A stretch of 64,000 nucleotides of DNA from Lysobacter_K koreensis (GCF_042677045.1 NZ_JBHTIH010000004.1:248001-312000); one strand, 5' to 3'; counted from the first letter of the stretch, positions 15,998 to 25,175 are shown. Program-made: numbers and translations. The notes: a model not told the origin generated them from the sequence alone.

Positions 15998-16050
15998 GCT
16001 CGACAATTGGTTCAAGCCGAGGCTGCTTCGCGCTTCGGCGTAACGCCGGA
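15998..16050 (+). repeat. Relic attC site 20
   Basis: GCTCGACAATTGGTTCAAGCCGA keeps the left half of an attC; the right half (GCTTCGGCGTAACGCCGG) has lost the core. Confidence 0.6.
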
Positions 16051-16094
16051 ATCAGGGGCACTGCCCCCACCCGAACTCTCGGAGAGCAACTGCG

Positions 16095-16505
16095 ATGGCT
16101 ACTTCGCTGACCCGCGCCAAAGACAAGCCTTGGAAGCTGAAGACACCGCCAGGCACGTCGGAGTACCTGATGCACACCGATGAAAAAGACGGGAAGAAGC
16201 TGCTCGTGTGCACAGTCGGCAGCACGGTCCTGCACTATGACGCGCGTTGCATCGACGACTTGCACGCCATGCTGAAGAGCGCCGGGGACTGGGTTGAACT
16301 GGGCGGCGCAGACGAGCAGAAGCCGGCCAAGGCAGGCACGGTAGAAGCGTGGGGGCGATCGGAGTCCAATCCGGTCGGTGGCTGGTACGGTCTCAAGAAG
16401 GGCCTGCGCGGCCGCTTCGGCGTTTACATACCGCCGCTCATGGAAGAACTGGGTCTGTGCGAGCTGGAGCACAACCCCAGGAACAATCGCATGCGCGCCA
16501 AGTAA
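16095..16505 (+). CDS. Cassette 21: DUF6855-like protein, 136 aa
   Basis: This soluble protein has a highly patterned sequence: KPWKLKTPPGTSEYLMH near the start, LLVCTVGSTVLHYDARCIDD centrally, and GGWYGLKKGLRGRFGVYIPP towards the end. I recall this pattern as DUF6855, with no known function. GGAGAG lies a few bases upstream of ATG 16095. Its conservation suggests a maintained function despite the decayed attC sites on both sides. Confidence 0.78.
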   Translation: MATSLTRAKDKPWKLKTPPGTSEYLMHTDEKDGKKLLVCTVGSTVLHYDARCIDDLHAMLKSAGDWVELGGADEQKPAKAGTVEAWGRSESNPVGGWYGLKKGLRGRFGVYIPPLMEELGLCELEHNPRNNRMRAK

Positions 16506-16511
16506 CGGCGG

Positions 16512-16578
16512 TGACGGCTGGCATTCATTCCAGCCACCTGCCTCGCGGGGCCCGGCCGGGCGGGATTGCAGGCGCTGC
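16512..16578 (+). repeat. Relic attC site 21
   Basis: A trace of an attC: GGCATTCATTCCAGCC corresponds to the left arm and TTGCAGGCGCTGCGAC to the right end. Assignment relies mainly on position. Confidence 0.4.
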
Positions 16579-16600
16579 GACTAGCAATGCGGAGATCGGC

Positions 16601-16972
16601 ATGGCCAACAAGGCAACGGCGATCGAGTACCTGCGCATGGCCGCGGCCGGCGAGGTGCGTGAGGCGCATGCACGCCACGTCGCACCCGGGTTCACCCATC
16701 ACAATCCCGGCTTTGCGCACCACCGCCCGTCGCTGCTGGATGCCATGGTGCAAAGCGCGGCGACCGCGCGCAACCAGTCGTTCGAGGTCCTCCAGGCGAT
16801 CGAGGACGCGGACACCGTCGCGATCCACTCGCGCCTGACGCGTGCCGGCGCGGACCTGCGCTACGCCGTCGTGCATATCCTGAAGTTCGATGGCGACGGC
16901 AAGATCGTGGAGATGTGGGACGTGGTGCAGGAAGTGCCGGCGCAATCGCCGAACGCACGGGGGATGTTCTGA
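16601..16972 (+). CDS. Cassette 22: SnoaL-like/NTF2-fold protein, 123 aa
   Basis: The protein opens with KATAIEYLRMAAAGEVREA, followed by HVAPGFTHHNP and a central DTVAIHSRLTR. It ends with VVHILKFDGDGKIVEMWDVVQ, the order expected for an NTF2-like (SnoaL) cone-shaped fold. Such proteins may be isomerases or ligand carriers. ATG 16601 follows a relic attC. High GC makes it resemble the chromosome more than the left-hand cassettes. Confidence 0.83.
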   Translation: MANKATAIEYLRMAAAGEVREAHARHVAPGFTHHNPGFAHHRPSLLDAMVQSAATARNQSFEVLQAIEDADTVAIHSRLTRAGADLRYAVVHILKFDGDGKIVEMWDVVQEVPAQSPNARGMF

Positions 16973-16980
16973 GAAGTGGA

Positions 16981-17019
16981 AGCCGACCCGATGCAGGCCG
17001 GCGTGATCCGGCGTTGGGC
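16981..17019 (+). repeat. Relic attC site 22, right end of array
   Basis: AGCCGACCCGATGCAGGCCGGC followed by GGCGTTGGGC keeps the right core GTTGGGC and part of an arm. No further attC-like sequence is visible to the right. Confidence 0.45.
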
Positions 17020-17034
17020 CGACCTGGAGCAGCG

Positions 17035-17466
17035 ATGCTGGCGTTGAGACCAGCCACGGCTCAGGACCGCGCCTTCTGCTGGGACCTGCACCGGCAGACG
17101 ATGCGCGGCTACGTCGACGCGACCTGGGGTTGGGAGGAGGTCGACCAGGCGCGGCGGTTCGACACCAGCTTCGATCCGGCCAGGGCGCTGATCATCCAGT
17201 GGCATGCGCGGCCCATCGGCATGCTGGTGGTGGATCACGGCGCTAACCCGGTCAAGGTCTGTTCGCTGGAGATCCTGCCCGCGCAGCAGAACCGGGGGCA
17301 CGGCACCGCCGTCCTCTCGGGGGTCATCGCGCGCGCCGGCGATCAGCCGGTCTGGCTGCAGGTGTTGAAGGTCAACCCGGCCAAGGCCTGGTACCAGCGC
17401 CTTGGCTTCGTGGTGGTGGGCCAGACCGCGACCCACTGGCAGATGCTCCGCGCGCCGTCGGCGTAG
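17035..17466 (+). CDS. GNAT-family N-acetyltransferase
   Basis: This 143-residue protein begins LALRPATAQDRAFCWDLH and contains the strand VCSLEILPAQQNRGHGTAVL, which holds the acetyl-CoA loop QNRGHGTA. It ends with VNPAKAWYQRLGFVVVGQT. ATG 17035 follows GGAGC at a suitable distance and lies 15 bases after the last GTTGGGC relic core, so this may be the final cassette gene or the first chromosomal gene. The substrate is unknown. Confidence 0.87.
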   Translation: MLALRPATAQDRAFCWDLHRQTMRGYVDATWGWEEVDQARRFDTSFDPARALIIQWHARPIGMLVVDHGANPVKVCSLEILPAQQNRGHGTAVLSGVIARAGDQPVWLQVLKVNPAKAWYQRLGFVVVGQTATHWQMLRAPSA

Positions 17467-17540
17467 CGGTGCGAGCGCGGCTTTTGCCTCGACGCCCGCC
17501 GCGCGGTAGCTTGCCCCTGCGCCGACAGGGAGTTTTTGCG

Positions 17541-18041
17541 ATGGCCGTCGAGCTGGATCACCCGATCGTCCTGTGCCGCACCGCGCTGCGCGCGTGGTTG
17601 CTCGCGACCTGCGCGCTGGCGCTCGCGGCCGGTGTCGGTTGCAGTTCGCGGCCGCGCCCGCCGCACGAAGCGCACACCGCGGCACCGCCACCGGCCGTCG
17701 CGGAAACGGCGCCGCGCGAGCGCGCGGAGTTCGCGATCGCCGCGAGCATGCTCGACACCTGGAACGCGGTCGGCCAAGTGCTGGTGCGGCTGGACGGGGT
17801 GACCTACGAAAGCCGCGCCCAGATGCTCGGCATCTACGCGGTGCGCTATCGCGGCGAACGGTTCCTGGTCATGACGCGCGCGCTGGTGATCGACGATCCC
17901 AAGCGCGGCATGCTGACCCGGGTGCGCGCGGGCTGGTTGGACGGCAAGCCCAACGACAGCGCCGCGGCGCGCGAACTGCTGCGCGAGTTGCAACAAAGGC
18001 TGCCGGCGGAGCTGGCGCGGATCGCGGCCGGCGAGCGGTAA
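17541..18041 (+). CDS. Putative lipoprotein, 166 aa
   Basis: A basic N-terminus and hydrophobic stretch end in AAGVGCSS, a plausible lipobox with cysteine at about residue 34. A proline-rich linker precedes a domain containing VLVRLDGVTYESRAQMLGIY and a C-terminal helix of charged residues. AGGGAG lies about 12 bases before ATG 17541. No family was recognised. It is the first gene clearly outside the array on the right and is separated by 183 bases from the TonB receptor. Confidence 0.7.
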   Translation: MAVELDHPIVLCRTALRAWLLATCALALAAGVGCSSRPRPPHEAHTAAPPPAVAETAPRERAEFAIAASMLDTWNAVGQVLVRLDGVTYESRAQMLGIYAVRYRGERFLVMTRALVIDDPKRGMLTRVRAGWLDGKPNDSAAARELLRELQQRLPAELARIAAGER

Positions 18042-18224
18042 TCGCGGCCCGGGTGGCGCGCCGCGGTCCTCGCGCACAGGGCCGTCGGCGGCCGCACGTT
18101 GGGTCTGCGTCCATACCAACACGGGCAAATACCCTTACCAACTGCGGGTAGGCGGATCGGGTGGGGCAGCGCTTAGCGTGGACGCGTGTTTAACGCGCCC
18201 ATAACGCTCAGCGGAGATGACCCC

Positions 18225-21200
18225 ATGAAGCACCCCATTCCACGGCCTGCGGTGCCGTTCGCCTCCTTGCCCGCCGCCATTGCCTTGGCCTTGCTGCCCG
18301 CGCTGGGCCACGCCCAGGACGCGCCGCCGCCGCCGGACGAAGACACCACCACGCTGGACCGGATCGAGGTCACCGGTTCGCGCATCAAGCGCGCCGATGT
18401 CGAGACCTCGCAGCCGATCTTCTCGCTCAGCCGCGACGACATCACCGCGCAGGGCCTGACCTCGGTCGGCGACGTGATCCAGAACATCACCACGAACGGG
18501 TCCGCGCTCAACAGCGGTTTCAACAACGCCGGCAACGGCGAGACCCAGGTCAGCCTGCGCAGCCTCGGCTCCAACCGCACCCTGGTGCTGGTCAACGGCC
18601 GCCGCTGGGTCGGCGGCACCGGCCTGGGTGGCGCGGTCGACCTCAACACCATCCCGACCGCCGCGGTCGAGCGCATCGAGGTGCTGAAGGACGGCGCCTC
18701 CACCATTTACGGCTCCGACGCGATCGCCGGCGTGGTCAATGTGATCCTGCGCAAGAACTTCGAAGGCGCCGAGGCCAATGCGTACGTCGGTGTGTTCGAC
18801 AAGGGCGACGGTTTCCGCCAGTCGTACGACTTCCTGATCGGCACCGCGTCGGATCGCTTCAGCGCGATGATGGGCTTCAACTACGTCAAGGAAGAGCCGG
18901 TGGGTGCCGGTGACCGTGCGATCTCCAAGGAGCCGATCATCGGTACTGGCGCGGCGCTGGGCGGCAGCGGCACCAGCCCGAACGGCCGCTTCGGCTTCGG
19001 CACGACCCCGTGCACCACTGCAACCGGCGCCGTGGTCGGGGTGGGCGCGCAGTTGCCCGGCGGCGGCTGCCGGCCGGGGACCTTGACCCGGGACGGAGCC
19101 GGCACGCCGTTCCGGCCGTACATCAACGGCGCCGACCTCTACAACTTCGCGCCCGAGAACTACCTGCTGACCCCGCAGGAGCGCCGCTCGGTGTTCGCCA
19201 GCGGTTCGCTGGACATCAGCGACAACCTGCGCTTCAAGACCACCATCATCTACAACCAGCGCATATCCGAGCAGTTGCTGGCGTCGTCCAACATTGTCGG
19301 CGGCACCGCCTCCGGCGCCACGCCGGTGGCGAGCACGCTGTTCATCTCGGGCAGCAACTTCTACAACACGTTTGGCGAGGACATCACCCGCATCAACCGC
19401 CGCGTGGTCGAGACCGGCGGCCGCTCGTTCAACCAGGACGTGCGCACATTCGCGATGAACGCCGGCCTGGAAGGCACGCTGACCTTCGGCGAGAGGTACT
19501 TCGACTGGGAAGCGGGCTACTTCCGCGGCGAGAACAAGGCCAACAACACCACTCGCGGCCTGGTCAGCCTGGCGGCCCTGCGCCAGGGCATCGGTCCGTC
19601 GCTGCTGATCAACGGCGTGCCGACCTGCGTCGCCACCGCCGGCGATGCCAGCACCGCGATCGCCGGCTGCGTGCCGGTCAACCTCATCGGTGGCCCCGGC
19701 ACGATCACCCCGGCGCAGCTCGCGTTCATCGGCATCGACGCGCACGACGAATACAACTACACCCAGCAGACCTACTACGCGAATATCGGCGGCGACCTGT
19801 TCGACCTGCCCGGCGGCCCGTTCGCGGTCTCGTTCGGGGTCGAGCACCGCACCGAATCGGGGTACGACTCCCCCGATGCACTGATCAATTCCGGGCAGAC
19901 CAACGGTAGCGACCGCACCGCCACCAACGGCGGCTACAGCCTCGACGAGGCCTACCTGGAGTTCGCGATCCCGGTGCTGGTCGACATGCCGTTCGCCAAG
20001 CTGCTGGATTTCTCGCTGGCCACGCGCTACTCCGACTACAGCAACTTCGGCGACACGCTCAACAGCAAGTTCGGCTTCCGCTGGAAACCGATCGACGACC
20101 TGCTGGTGCGCGGCAACTGGTCGGAGGGCTTCCGCGCGCCGTCGATCGCCGAGCTGTTCGCCGGCCAGGCCGACAACTTCCCGACCCTGAGCGACCCGTG
20201 CAACGTGGCCAACTTCGGCAACCTGTCGCCGGCCGCGCAATCGCGCTGCATCGCCGAAGGCGTGGCGCCCGGGGGCTACGCCCAGGACAACCCGCAGATC
20301 CGCATCACCGCCGGCGGCAATCCCAACCTGCTGCCCGAGACGTCGACCTCCAAGACCTTGGGTCTGGTCTACAGCCCAGGCTGGATCACGGGCTTCGACA
20401 TCGCCCTGGACTGGTGGAACATCAAGATCGAGGACGCGATCACCACCATCGGCGGCGAAAACATCATCCAGCAATGCGTCGACTCCGGCGGCACCGGTCC
20501 CAGTTGCGCGCTGTACACGCGCCGGGCCGACGGCAATATCCAGACGCTGCTCGACACCACCACCAACATCGGCGGCACCGAGGTGGAGGGCTACGACCTG
20601 ACCGTGGGCTACCGTCTGCCTGAGACCGCGTGGGGCAAGTTCAGCTTCGTCTGGGACACGACCTACCAGGCATTCGTCAAGAACGACATCGACGGCGACG
20701 GCGTGTTCGGCGAAGACGAGCAGGACGTGCCCGCGATCGGCCAGCCGCTGTTCTTCAACGAGGGCGGCAACACCGTGGGCGAGGCCGACGGCCCGACCTT
20801 CACCAACAACTGGCGGATCCGCTCCAACCTGTCGGCGCGCTGGGAGAAGGGCGACTGGGGCGCGACCTGGAACGCGCGTTACTACTCGTCGGAGACGGAG
20901 ACCTGCCAGGCGTTCGAGGACTACGGCTACGGCTTCCTGTGCACCGACACCGAACGCACGATCGCGGTGCCCAACGACGCCAACAACAACGGCGTGTGGG
21001 ACGGCGTCGCCGGCGGCGACGCCTTCGAGCAGCGCGACGCCGCGGAAACCCGCATTGGCGGCGTCACCTACCACGATGTCAGCGCCTACTGGAACGCGCC
21101 GTGGAACGCGCGCATCACCGTCGGCGTCAACAACCTGTTCGACAAGGATCCGCCAACGCAACCGCGCGCGTTCGCCAATTCGTTCGACCCCGCGTACGAG

Positions 21201-21245
21201 ATCCCGGGGCAGTTCGTCTACTTCCGTTACTCGCAGAAGTTCTGA
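18225..21245 (+). CDS. TonB-dependent outer-membrane receptor
   Basis: This 1006-residue protein has a signal peptide ending at about residue 31 (LGHAQ), an N-terminal plug with LDRIEVTGSRIKR, VLVNGRRWV and IEVLKDGASTIYGSDAIAGV, and a long C-terminal beta-barrel. It ends in an aromatic residue (YSQKF), as outer-membrane barrels do. The EVTGSRI form is typical of xanthomonad/caulobacter receptors that import peptides, carbohydrates or siderophores. The substrate cannot be read from sequence. ATG 18225 is preferred over GTG 18186 because it begins the signal peptide. A strong terminator follows at 21296. Confidence 0.95.
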   Translation: MKHPIPRPAVPFASLPAAIALALLPALGHAQDAPPPPDEDTTTLDRIEVTGSRIKRADVETSQPIFSLSRDDITAQGLTSVGDVIQNITTNGSALNSGFNNAGNGETQVSLRSLGSNRTLVLVNGRRWVGGTGLGGAVDLNTIPTAAVERIEVLKDGASTIYGSDAIAGVVNVILRKNFEGAEANAYVGVFDKGDGFRQSYDFLIGTASDRFSAMMGFNYVKEEPVGAGDRAISKEPIIGTGAALGGSGTSPNGRFGFGTTPCTTATGAVVGVGAQLPGGGCRPGTLTRDGAGTPFRPYINGADLYNFAPENYLLTPQERRSVFASGSLDISDNLRFKTTIIYNQRISEQLLASSNIVGGTASGATPVASTLFISGSNFYNTFGEDITRINRRVVETGGRSFNQDVRTFAMNAGLEGTLTFGERYFDWEAGYFRGENKANNTTRGLVSLAALRQGIGPSLLINGVPTCVATAGDASTAIAGCVPVNLIGGPGTITPAQLAFIGIDAHDEYNYTQQTYYANIGGDLFDLPGGPFAVSFGVEHRTESGYDSPDALINSGQTNGSDRTATNGGYSLDEAYLEFAIPVLVDMPFAKLLDFSLATRYSDYSNFGDTLNSKFGFRWKPIDDLLVRGNWSEGFRAPSIAELFAGQADNFPTLSDPCNVANFGNLSPAAQSRCIAEGVAPGGYAQDNPQIRITAGGNPNLLPETSTSKTLGLVYSPGWITGFDIALDWWNIKIEDAITTIGGENIIQQCVDSGGTGPSCALYTRRADGNIQTLLDTTTNIGGTEVEGYDLTVGYRLPETAWGKFSFVWDTTYQAFVKNDIDGDGVFGEDEQDVPAIGQPLFFNEGGNTVGEADGPTFTNNWRIRSNLSARWEKGDWGATWNARYYSSETETCQAFEDYGYGFLCTDTERTIAVPNDANNNGVWDGVAGGDAFEQRDAAETRIGGVTYHDVSAYWNAPWNARITVGVNNLFDKDPPTQPRAFANSFDPAYEIPGQFVYFRYSQKF

Positions 21246-21295
21246 TCCCGCAGCGCTAGCGCGGCCAGCGATCCTGGCCGGCGGTATGTGTCAGC

Positions 21296-21326
21296 AAGGG
21301 CGGCCCACAAGGCCGCCCTTTTTTTG
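21296..21326 (+). terminator. Rho-independent terminator after the TonB receptor
   Basis: A 10-bp perfect stem AAGGGCGGCC/GGCCGCCCTT with a 5-nt loop is followed by a run of T residues. Confidence 0.9.
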
Positions 21327-21525
21327 CGTCCGCGCGGCCGGTCAGGCCGGCTTTTCTCGTGCCACTCGGCCTGGCGCGCCGGCGCGCGCGCCCCAATGGC
21401 GGCGTGACTTTCGGCCTTCGCGAATGCCGCCGACGCGTGCACACTCGAACCACCTGAGCATCTGCCGCCGCCGGACGGTGCCCGTCCTCACCCGCAGCGT
21501 CGCGCCTTCCGGTTCCCCCCGACCC

Positions 21526-23763
21526 ATGCCGAAACTCCACCACAGCATCCTGCAGTCCCTGCCGTCCGAGCGCCTGCGCATCGGCGATTGCGTGGTCGAC
21601 GCGGCGGTGCGCGAGATCACCCCGGCCGGCGGCAGCCCGCACCGCGTCAGCCTCAAGGCGGTCGACCTGCTGCTGGTGCTGGTCGCGCACGCGGGCAAGG
21701 TGGTCAGCCGCGAGACCCTGCTCGAGACGGTGTGGCCCGACACCCTGCCCGGCGACGACGTGGTGACCCAGGCGGTCGCGCAGCTGCGCAAGGCGTTCGA
21801 CAGCGCGGAGCCGGTGATCGAGACGATCGCCAAGCACGGCTACCGGTTGCGTGCGCCGATCGAATGGCTGGACAGCCCGGCGGCGCCCGCGCTCGCGACC
21901 GCGCCGGTCGTCGAACCGATCGTTGCCGTGGCGCCGCCGGCCCCGCCACGCGCGTTGCGCCCGGCACTGCGGCTGGCGGCGGTGCTCGGCGTGGCGCTGC
22001 TGGCGACGGCGATCTGGGTGGCCATCGGCACCTCCAATCGCCGCGGACCGGCCGCGGCGGATGAATCACCGCCGGCGATCGCCTTCGAGAAAATCACCTC
22101 GGCGCCGGGCGGCGAGTTCGCGCCCAGCGTCTCGCCCGATGGCGCGCTGGTGGTCTACAGCGCCTACCTCGAGGACCAGCACCGCACGGTGCTGATGCTG
22201 CAGACCACCGCGCCGGTCGAGCCGCGCGCGCTGACGACCCCGGCGCGCGGCGAGCGCGATGTGATGGCGGCCTGGTCGCCGGACGGCCGCGAGATCGCCT
22301 TCGCGCGGCTGCCGGTCGACGGCCGCTGCCAGCTGATGCGGGTGGCCGCGGCCGGCGGCGACGCGCGCCCGATCGGCCCCTGCGACGGCGCCCGGGTCGC
22401 CAGCCGGTTCAGCTGGCATCCCGACGGCAAGAGCCTGCTCATGGCCGGCAGCATGTCCGGCCCGGCGCACACCGGCGCCATCCAGCGGTTGGAACTGGCG
22501 ACCGGTCGCAGTCGCACACTCGCATACGCGCGCGGGCCCAACGACATCGACATCAGCCCGGCGTACTCCCCGGACGGCCGCTGGATCGCGTTCCAGCGCA
22601 ACATCTCACGCGGCGACATCTGGCGCATGCCCGCCGCCGGCGGCACCCCGGAGCGGCTGACCAAGCTGGAAGCCAATCTGTATGGCCTGTCCTGGGCGCC
22701 GGACGGCAACGCGATCGTGTTTTCCGCCCACGAAGGCCTGGGCCCGATGCTGTACCGGCTGGCGCTGCCGTCGCGCAAGGTGACGCCACTCGGGATCGAG
22801 GGCGCGATGTCGCCGAGCGTGGCACTGAAGAATCCGTCGCTGGCGTTCGTGATCGAGGACGGCCGCACCGCGCTGTTCCGGGTGCCGATCGCGGCCCCGG
22901 CCGGAGGCGCGCGGTCGGCGCCGGAGCCGGTGTTCGCCTCGTCGGGCAGCGAGCTGCTGCCGTCGGTGTCGCCCGATGGCCGCCAGATCGTGTTCGCGTC
23001 CGACCGCAGCGGCGACCTGCGCCTGTGGTGGGGGCAGGTCGGGCGGCCGACCTCGCTGCGTCCGATCGAAGGCTTCACGCCGTTTCCGCGGCACCCGGCG
23101 GTGTGGGACGGCGACGGCCAGAAGCTGCTGATGGTGGGCAGCGAGGGTGGCGACGAGGCCTTGTTCGAGATCTTCCCGGCCGGCGGCCGCGTCCGCAAAC
23201 TGGCGCTGCCGGACGGCAAGCCGACGTTCGCGAGCTACCTGCCCGACCCGCAGCACTTGCTGGTGATCGCCGATCGCGGCGCCGGGCGCCTGGGCATGAC
23301 CCTGTACGACCGCGGCAAGACCCCGTGGCAAGTGCGCGCCCAGCTCGACGACGTCGCCATGGCCCGCTTCGACCCGCTCGGGCAGCGCATCATCTTCGTG
23401 CGCACCGCCTCCTGGGGCGTCTGGCAGACCGACCTCGCGCTGCGGGCGCCGACCCTGCTCGACAATCTGCGCACCGGCGGCGATCCGTCGGCCCCACTGG
23501 TGATGCCCGAGGCCGGCTTCTACGTGCAGACCCGACGCCTGGTCGTGTCTCCCGCGGGCACCTGGGTGCTGGGCTCGGACAGCGACTGCAATCTGCGTTG
23601 GATCGCCGTCGCCGCCCCCGCCAGCCGCACACCCGCGCCGTGCCTCGACGAGCGCGGTGGCGCGCTCAGCGGGATCAGCTTCGACGCCGCGCGCCGCCAG
23701 CTGTACTACTCCTACAGCACCGACGGCAGCCAGGACATCGGCTGGGCGCGGCTGCCGCGCTAG
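21526..23763 (+). CDS. Membrane-bound wHTH regulator with TolB-like beta-propeller
   Basis: This 745-residue protein has an N-terminal OmpR/ToxR-type winged helix (about residues 15-105, VSRETLLETVWPDTLPGDD then VAQLRKAF and TIAKHGYRL), a transmembrane segment at about 150-170 and a periplasmic C-terminal part. The latter has repeated PDG/SPDG motifs (FAPSVSPDGALVVYSA, AAWSPDGREIAFA, PAYSPDGRWIAF) typical of PD40/TolB propellers. The CadC/ToxR-like layout suggests direct signal transfer from a periplasmic ligand to DNA. It lies downstream of the TonB receptor and may control it. ATG 21526 starts the wHTH domain; the upstream open frame overlaps the receptor. Confidence 0.88.
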   Translation: MPKLHHSILQSLPSERLRIGDCVVDAAVREITPAGGSPHRVSLKAVDLLLVLVAHAGKVVSRETLLETVWPDTLPGDDVVTQAVAQLRKAFDSAEPVIETIAKHGYRLRAPIEWLDSPAAPALATAPVVEPIVAVAPPAPPRALRPALRLAAVLGVALLATAIWVAIGTSNRRGPAAADESPPAIAFEKITSAPGGEFAPSVSPDGALVVYSAYLEDQHRTVLMLQTTAPVEPRALTTPARGERDVMAAWSPDGREIAFARLPVDGRCQLMRVAAAGGDARPIGPCDGARVASRFSWHPDGKSLLMAGSMSGPAHTGAIQRLELATGRSRTLAYARGPNDIDISPAYSPDGRWIAFQRNISRGDIWRMPAAGGTPERLTKLEANLYGLSWAPDGNAIVFSAHEGLGPMLYRLALPSRKVTPLGIEGAMSPSVALKNPSLAFVIEDGRTALFRVPIAAPAGGARSAPEPVFASSGSELLPSVSPDGRQIVFASDRSGDLRLWWGQVGRPTSLRPIEGFTPFPRHPAVWDGDGQKLLMVGSEGGDEALFEIFPAGGRVRKLALPDGKPTFASYLPDPQHLLVIADRGAGRLGMTLYDRGKTPWQVRAQLDDVAMARFDPLGQRIIFVRTASWGVWQTDLALRAPTLLDNLRTGGDPSAPLVMPEAGFYVQTRRLVVSPAGTWVLGSDSDCNLRWIAVAAPASRTPAPCLDERGGALSGISFDAARRQLYYSYSTDGSQDIGWARLPR

Positions 23764-23790
23764 GGCCTGCTCGGATAGCGTTAGCAGGCC
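23764..23790 (+). terminator. Hairpin immediately after the wHTH-propeller gene
   Basis: GGCCTGCT and AGCAGGCC form an 8-bp stem around an 11-nt loop directly after the stop codon. No T-run follows, so termination strength is uncertain. Confidence 0.5.
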
Positions 23791-23935
23791 GCCGCGCAAA
23801 CCGTTGCGGAGCGGGGCTTTCAGGTTTTCTTCAGAACTTCTGCGCGGCAATTTCGGCAAGGCTTGCGGACAACGCTAGGACATCGCCGGCCAAGGCGCGC
23901 ACACAGGAGGCCGTTCTCTCGACAGGAGGCCGGCC

Positions 23936-24934
23936 ATGGCCAGCACACGGATCCGCAGCGCCCACCCGCACGTCACCACCTTCGCCGACGTCCTGCACGG
24001 ACGCGACCCGGCCGCGCCGGCCGACGTCGCCGCGCGCCACCACGCCTGGGCCGACCAGGGCCGCTTCATCGAGATCGGCCCCGGCCGCGAGCACCGCCGC
24101 GTGTGTTGGGCCGGGCTGTCGCGCTTCGGCAGCATCAAGCTGGCGGCGCCGGCATTCTCGGTCTGGGTGCAGGTGCGCGGCAGCACCCAGGTGCGCGCCC
24201 GCGAGGGCGCGTTCACGCTGCACGCCGGCGACTGGATCGCGTTCGACGCCGACTCCGCGCCGGAGTTGCAGTGCGGGCGCGGCGGCCTGACCCTGGGACT
24301 TCTGCTGCCCAGCGAGCTGTTCAATTCGCCGCTCGAGCACGGCCTGTTCGTCGGCAAGGGCCGCATGGCGGCGCGCCACCTGGCCGTCGCGCTGCGCCTG
24401 TGGCGGGTGCCGATGCGGCAGCTGCCGGCGCACATCACCTGCCCGGACGAGATGCTCAAGCGCAGCCTGCGGCCATTGGCACTCCACCTGGCGGGCGTGC
24501 AGGAAAACGCGATCGCCGGCCTCGGGCATTGCCCGGGTTACTCGCTGACCCGCAAGCGGCGCGTGTTCAACCGCATGCAACGCGCGCACCTGTACCTGGA
24601 AGGCAACGCCCACCGCATCGTACGCATCAGCGAGCTGGCGGAGATCACCAACTACTCGATCTGGTACGTGTCCAAGACCTTCCACACCCTGTACGGCGAG
24701 GGCGTGCAGGCGGTCGCGTCGCGCTTGCGGATCGAGCGCGCCTGCGAGCTGCTGGCCACCACCGCGATGGACATCACCGAGGTCGCCGAGTCGTGCGGCT
24801 TCGACAATGCCTGCAGCTTCGCGCGCGCATTCCGCGCCCGCAGCGGCACCACCGCCACCGAGTTCCGCCTGCGCCATCGCGCCGCACGCCGCGCGCGGTT
24901 GCGCTTCGAGTTGGGGGATAGCGCGCGGCTCTAG
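23936..24934 (+). CDS. AraC-family transcriptional regulator
   Basis: This 332-residue protein has an N-terminal cupin-like ligand domain (about residues 1-150) and a C-terminal double helix-turn-helix (about 215-315). The latter has ISELAEITNYSIWYVSKTFH, RIERACELLATT and ITEVAESCGFDNACSFARAF, the last being the AraC signature. GACAGGAGG precedes ATG 23936 at good spacing. Its target and effector are unknown; no adjacent operon on the opposite strand suggests self-control of neighbours. Confidence 0.92.
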   Translation: MASTRIRSAHPHVTTFADVLHGRDPAAPADVAARHHAWADQGRFIEIGPGREHRRVCWAGLSRFGSIKLAAPAFSVWVQVRGSTQVRAREGAFTLHAGDWIAFDADSAPELQCGRGGLTLGLLLPSELFNSPLEHGLFVGKGRMAARHLAVALRLWRVPMRQLPAHITCPDEMLKRSLRPLALHLAGVQENAIAGLGHCPGYSLTRKRRVFNRMQRAHLYLEGNAHRIVRISELAEITNYSIWYVSKTFHTLYGEGVQAVASRLRIERACELLATTAMDITEVAESCGFDNACSFARAFRARSGTTATEFRLRHRAARRARLRFELGDSARL

Positions 24935-25175
24935 GGCCGCGAGTTTCCCAACTGTCATTCCGAGCGTAGCGAGTGACCTATTGCTGCGCGCCAGCGCACC
25001 GTCGGTCTTGCACGCAGCGTTCGCGGTGACGGGGCGGCGCGTGGCGAACGCGCGGCGCCACGACGACGGTTGACCACGGTCGCTGCGACGGATTGCTGGT
25101 CTTGCCGTCGCACGCGCCGGGAGCGGTGGGGTAGGCTGACGCGTCCGCCATGGGCGCTCCGGGAATAACCAAGAA
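24935..25175. other. Intergenic region with a short dispersed-type repeat
   Basis: The sequence TGTCATTCCGAGCGTAGCG at about 24954 resembles common short intergenic repeats of proteobacteria. The rest holds no gene, promoter or terminator that I can support. Confidence 0.35.

Larger units (their letters stand above)
6894..17019 (+). mobile_element. Integron cassette array lacking an integrase (CALIN), about 22 cassettes
   Basis: About 22 short units, mostly one gene each and all on the plus strand, end in related 56-118 bp sites of attC architecture. Each has an RYYYAAC-type left core, a CAAGCCGA / TCGGCTTAA inner stem, a GCCGCTTCGCGGC centre and a GTTAGGC-type right core. Genes start within a few bases of the preceding GTTAG core. 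Base composition is clearly less GC-rich than the flanks. No tyrosine recombinase (intI) is encoded on either side within the window, so mobility would depend on an integrase elsewhere. Sites are near-identical on the left and decay to the right, consistent with the oldest cassettes lying distal to the insertion point. Confidence 0.93.

Noticed and set aside
18135..21161. 1008-residue minus-strand frame opposite the TonB receptor
   Set aside because: Shadow of the receptor frame; low-complexity R/G/A/V composition and no recognisable motif.
23778..23786. GCGTTAGCA core-like sequence after the propeller gene
   Set aside because: It lies in the terminator hairpin and lacks attC arms; chance match to the core.
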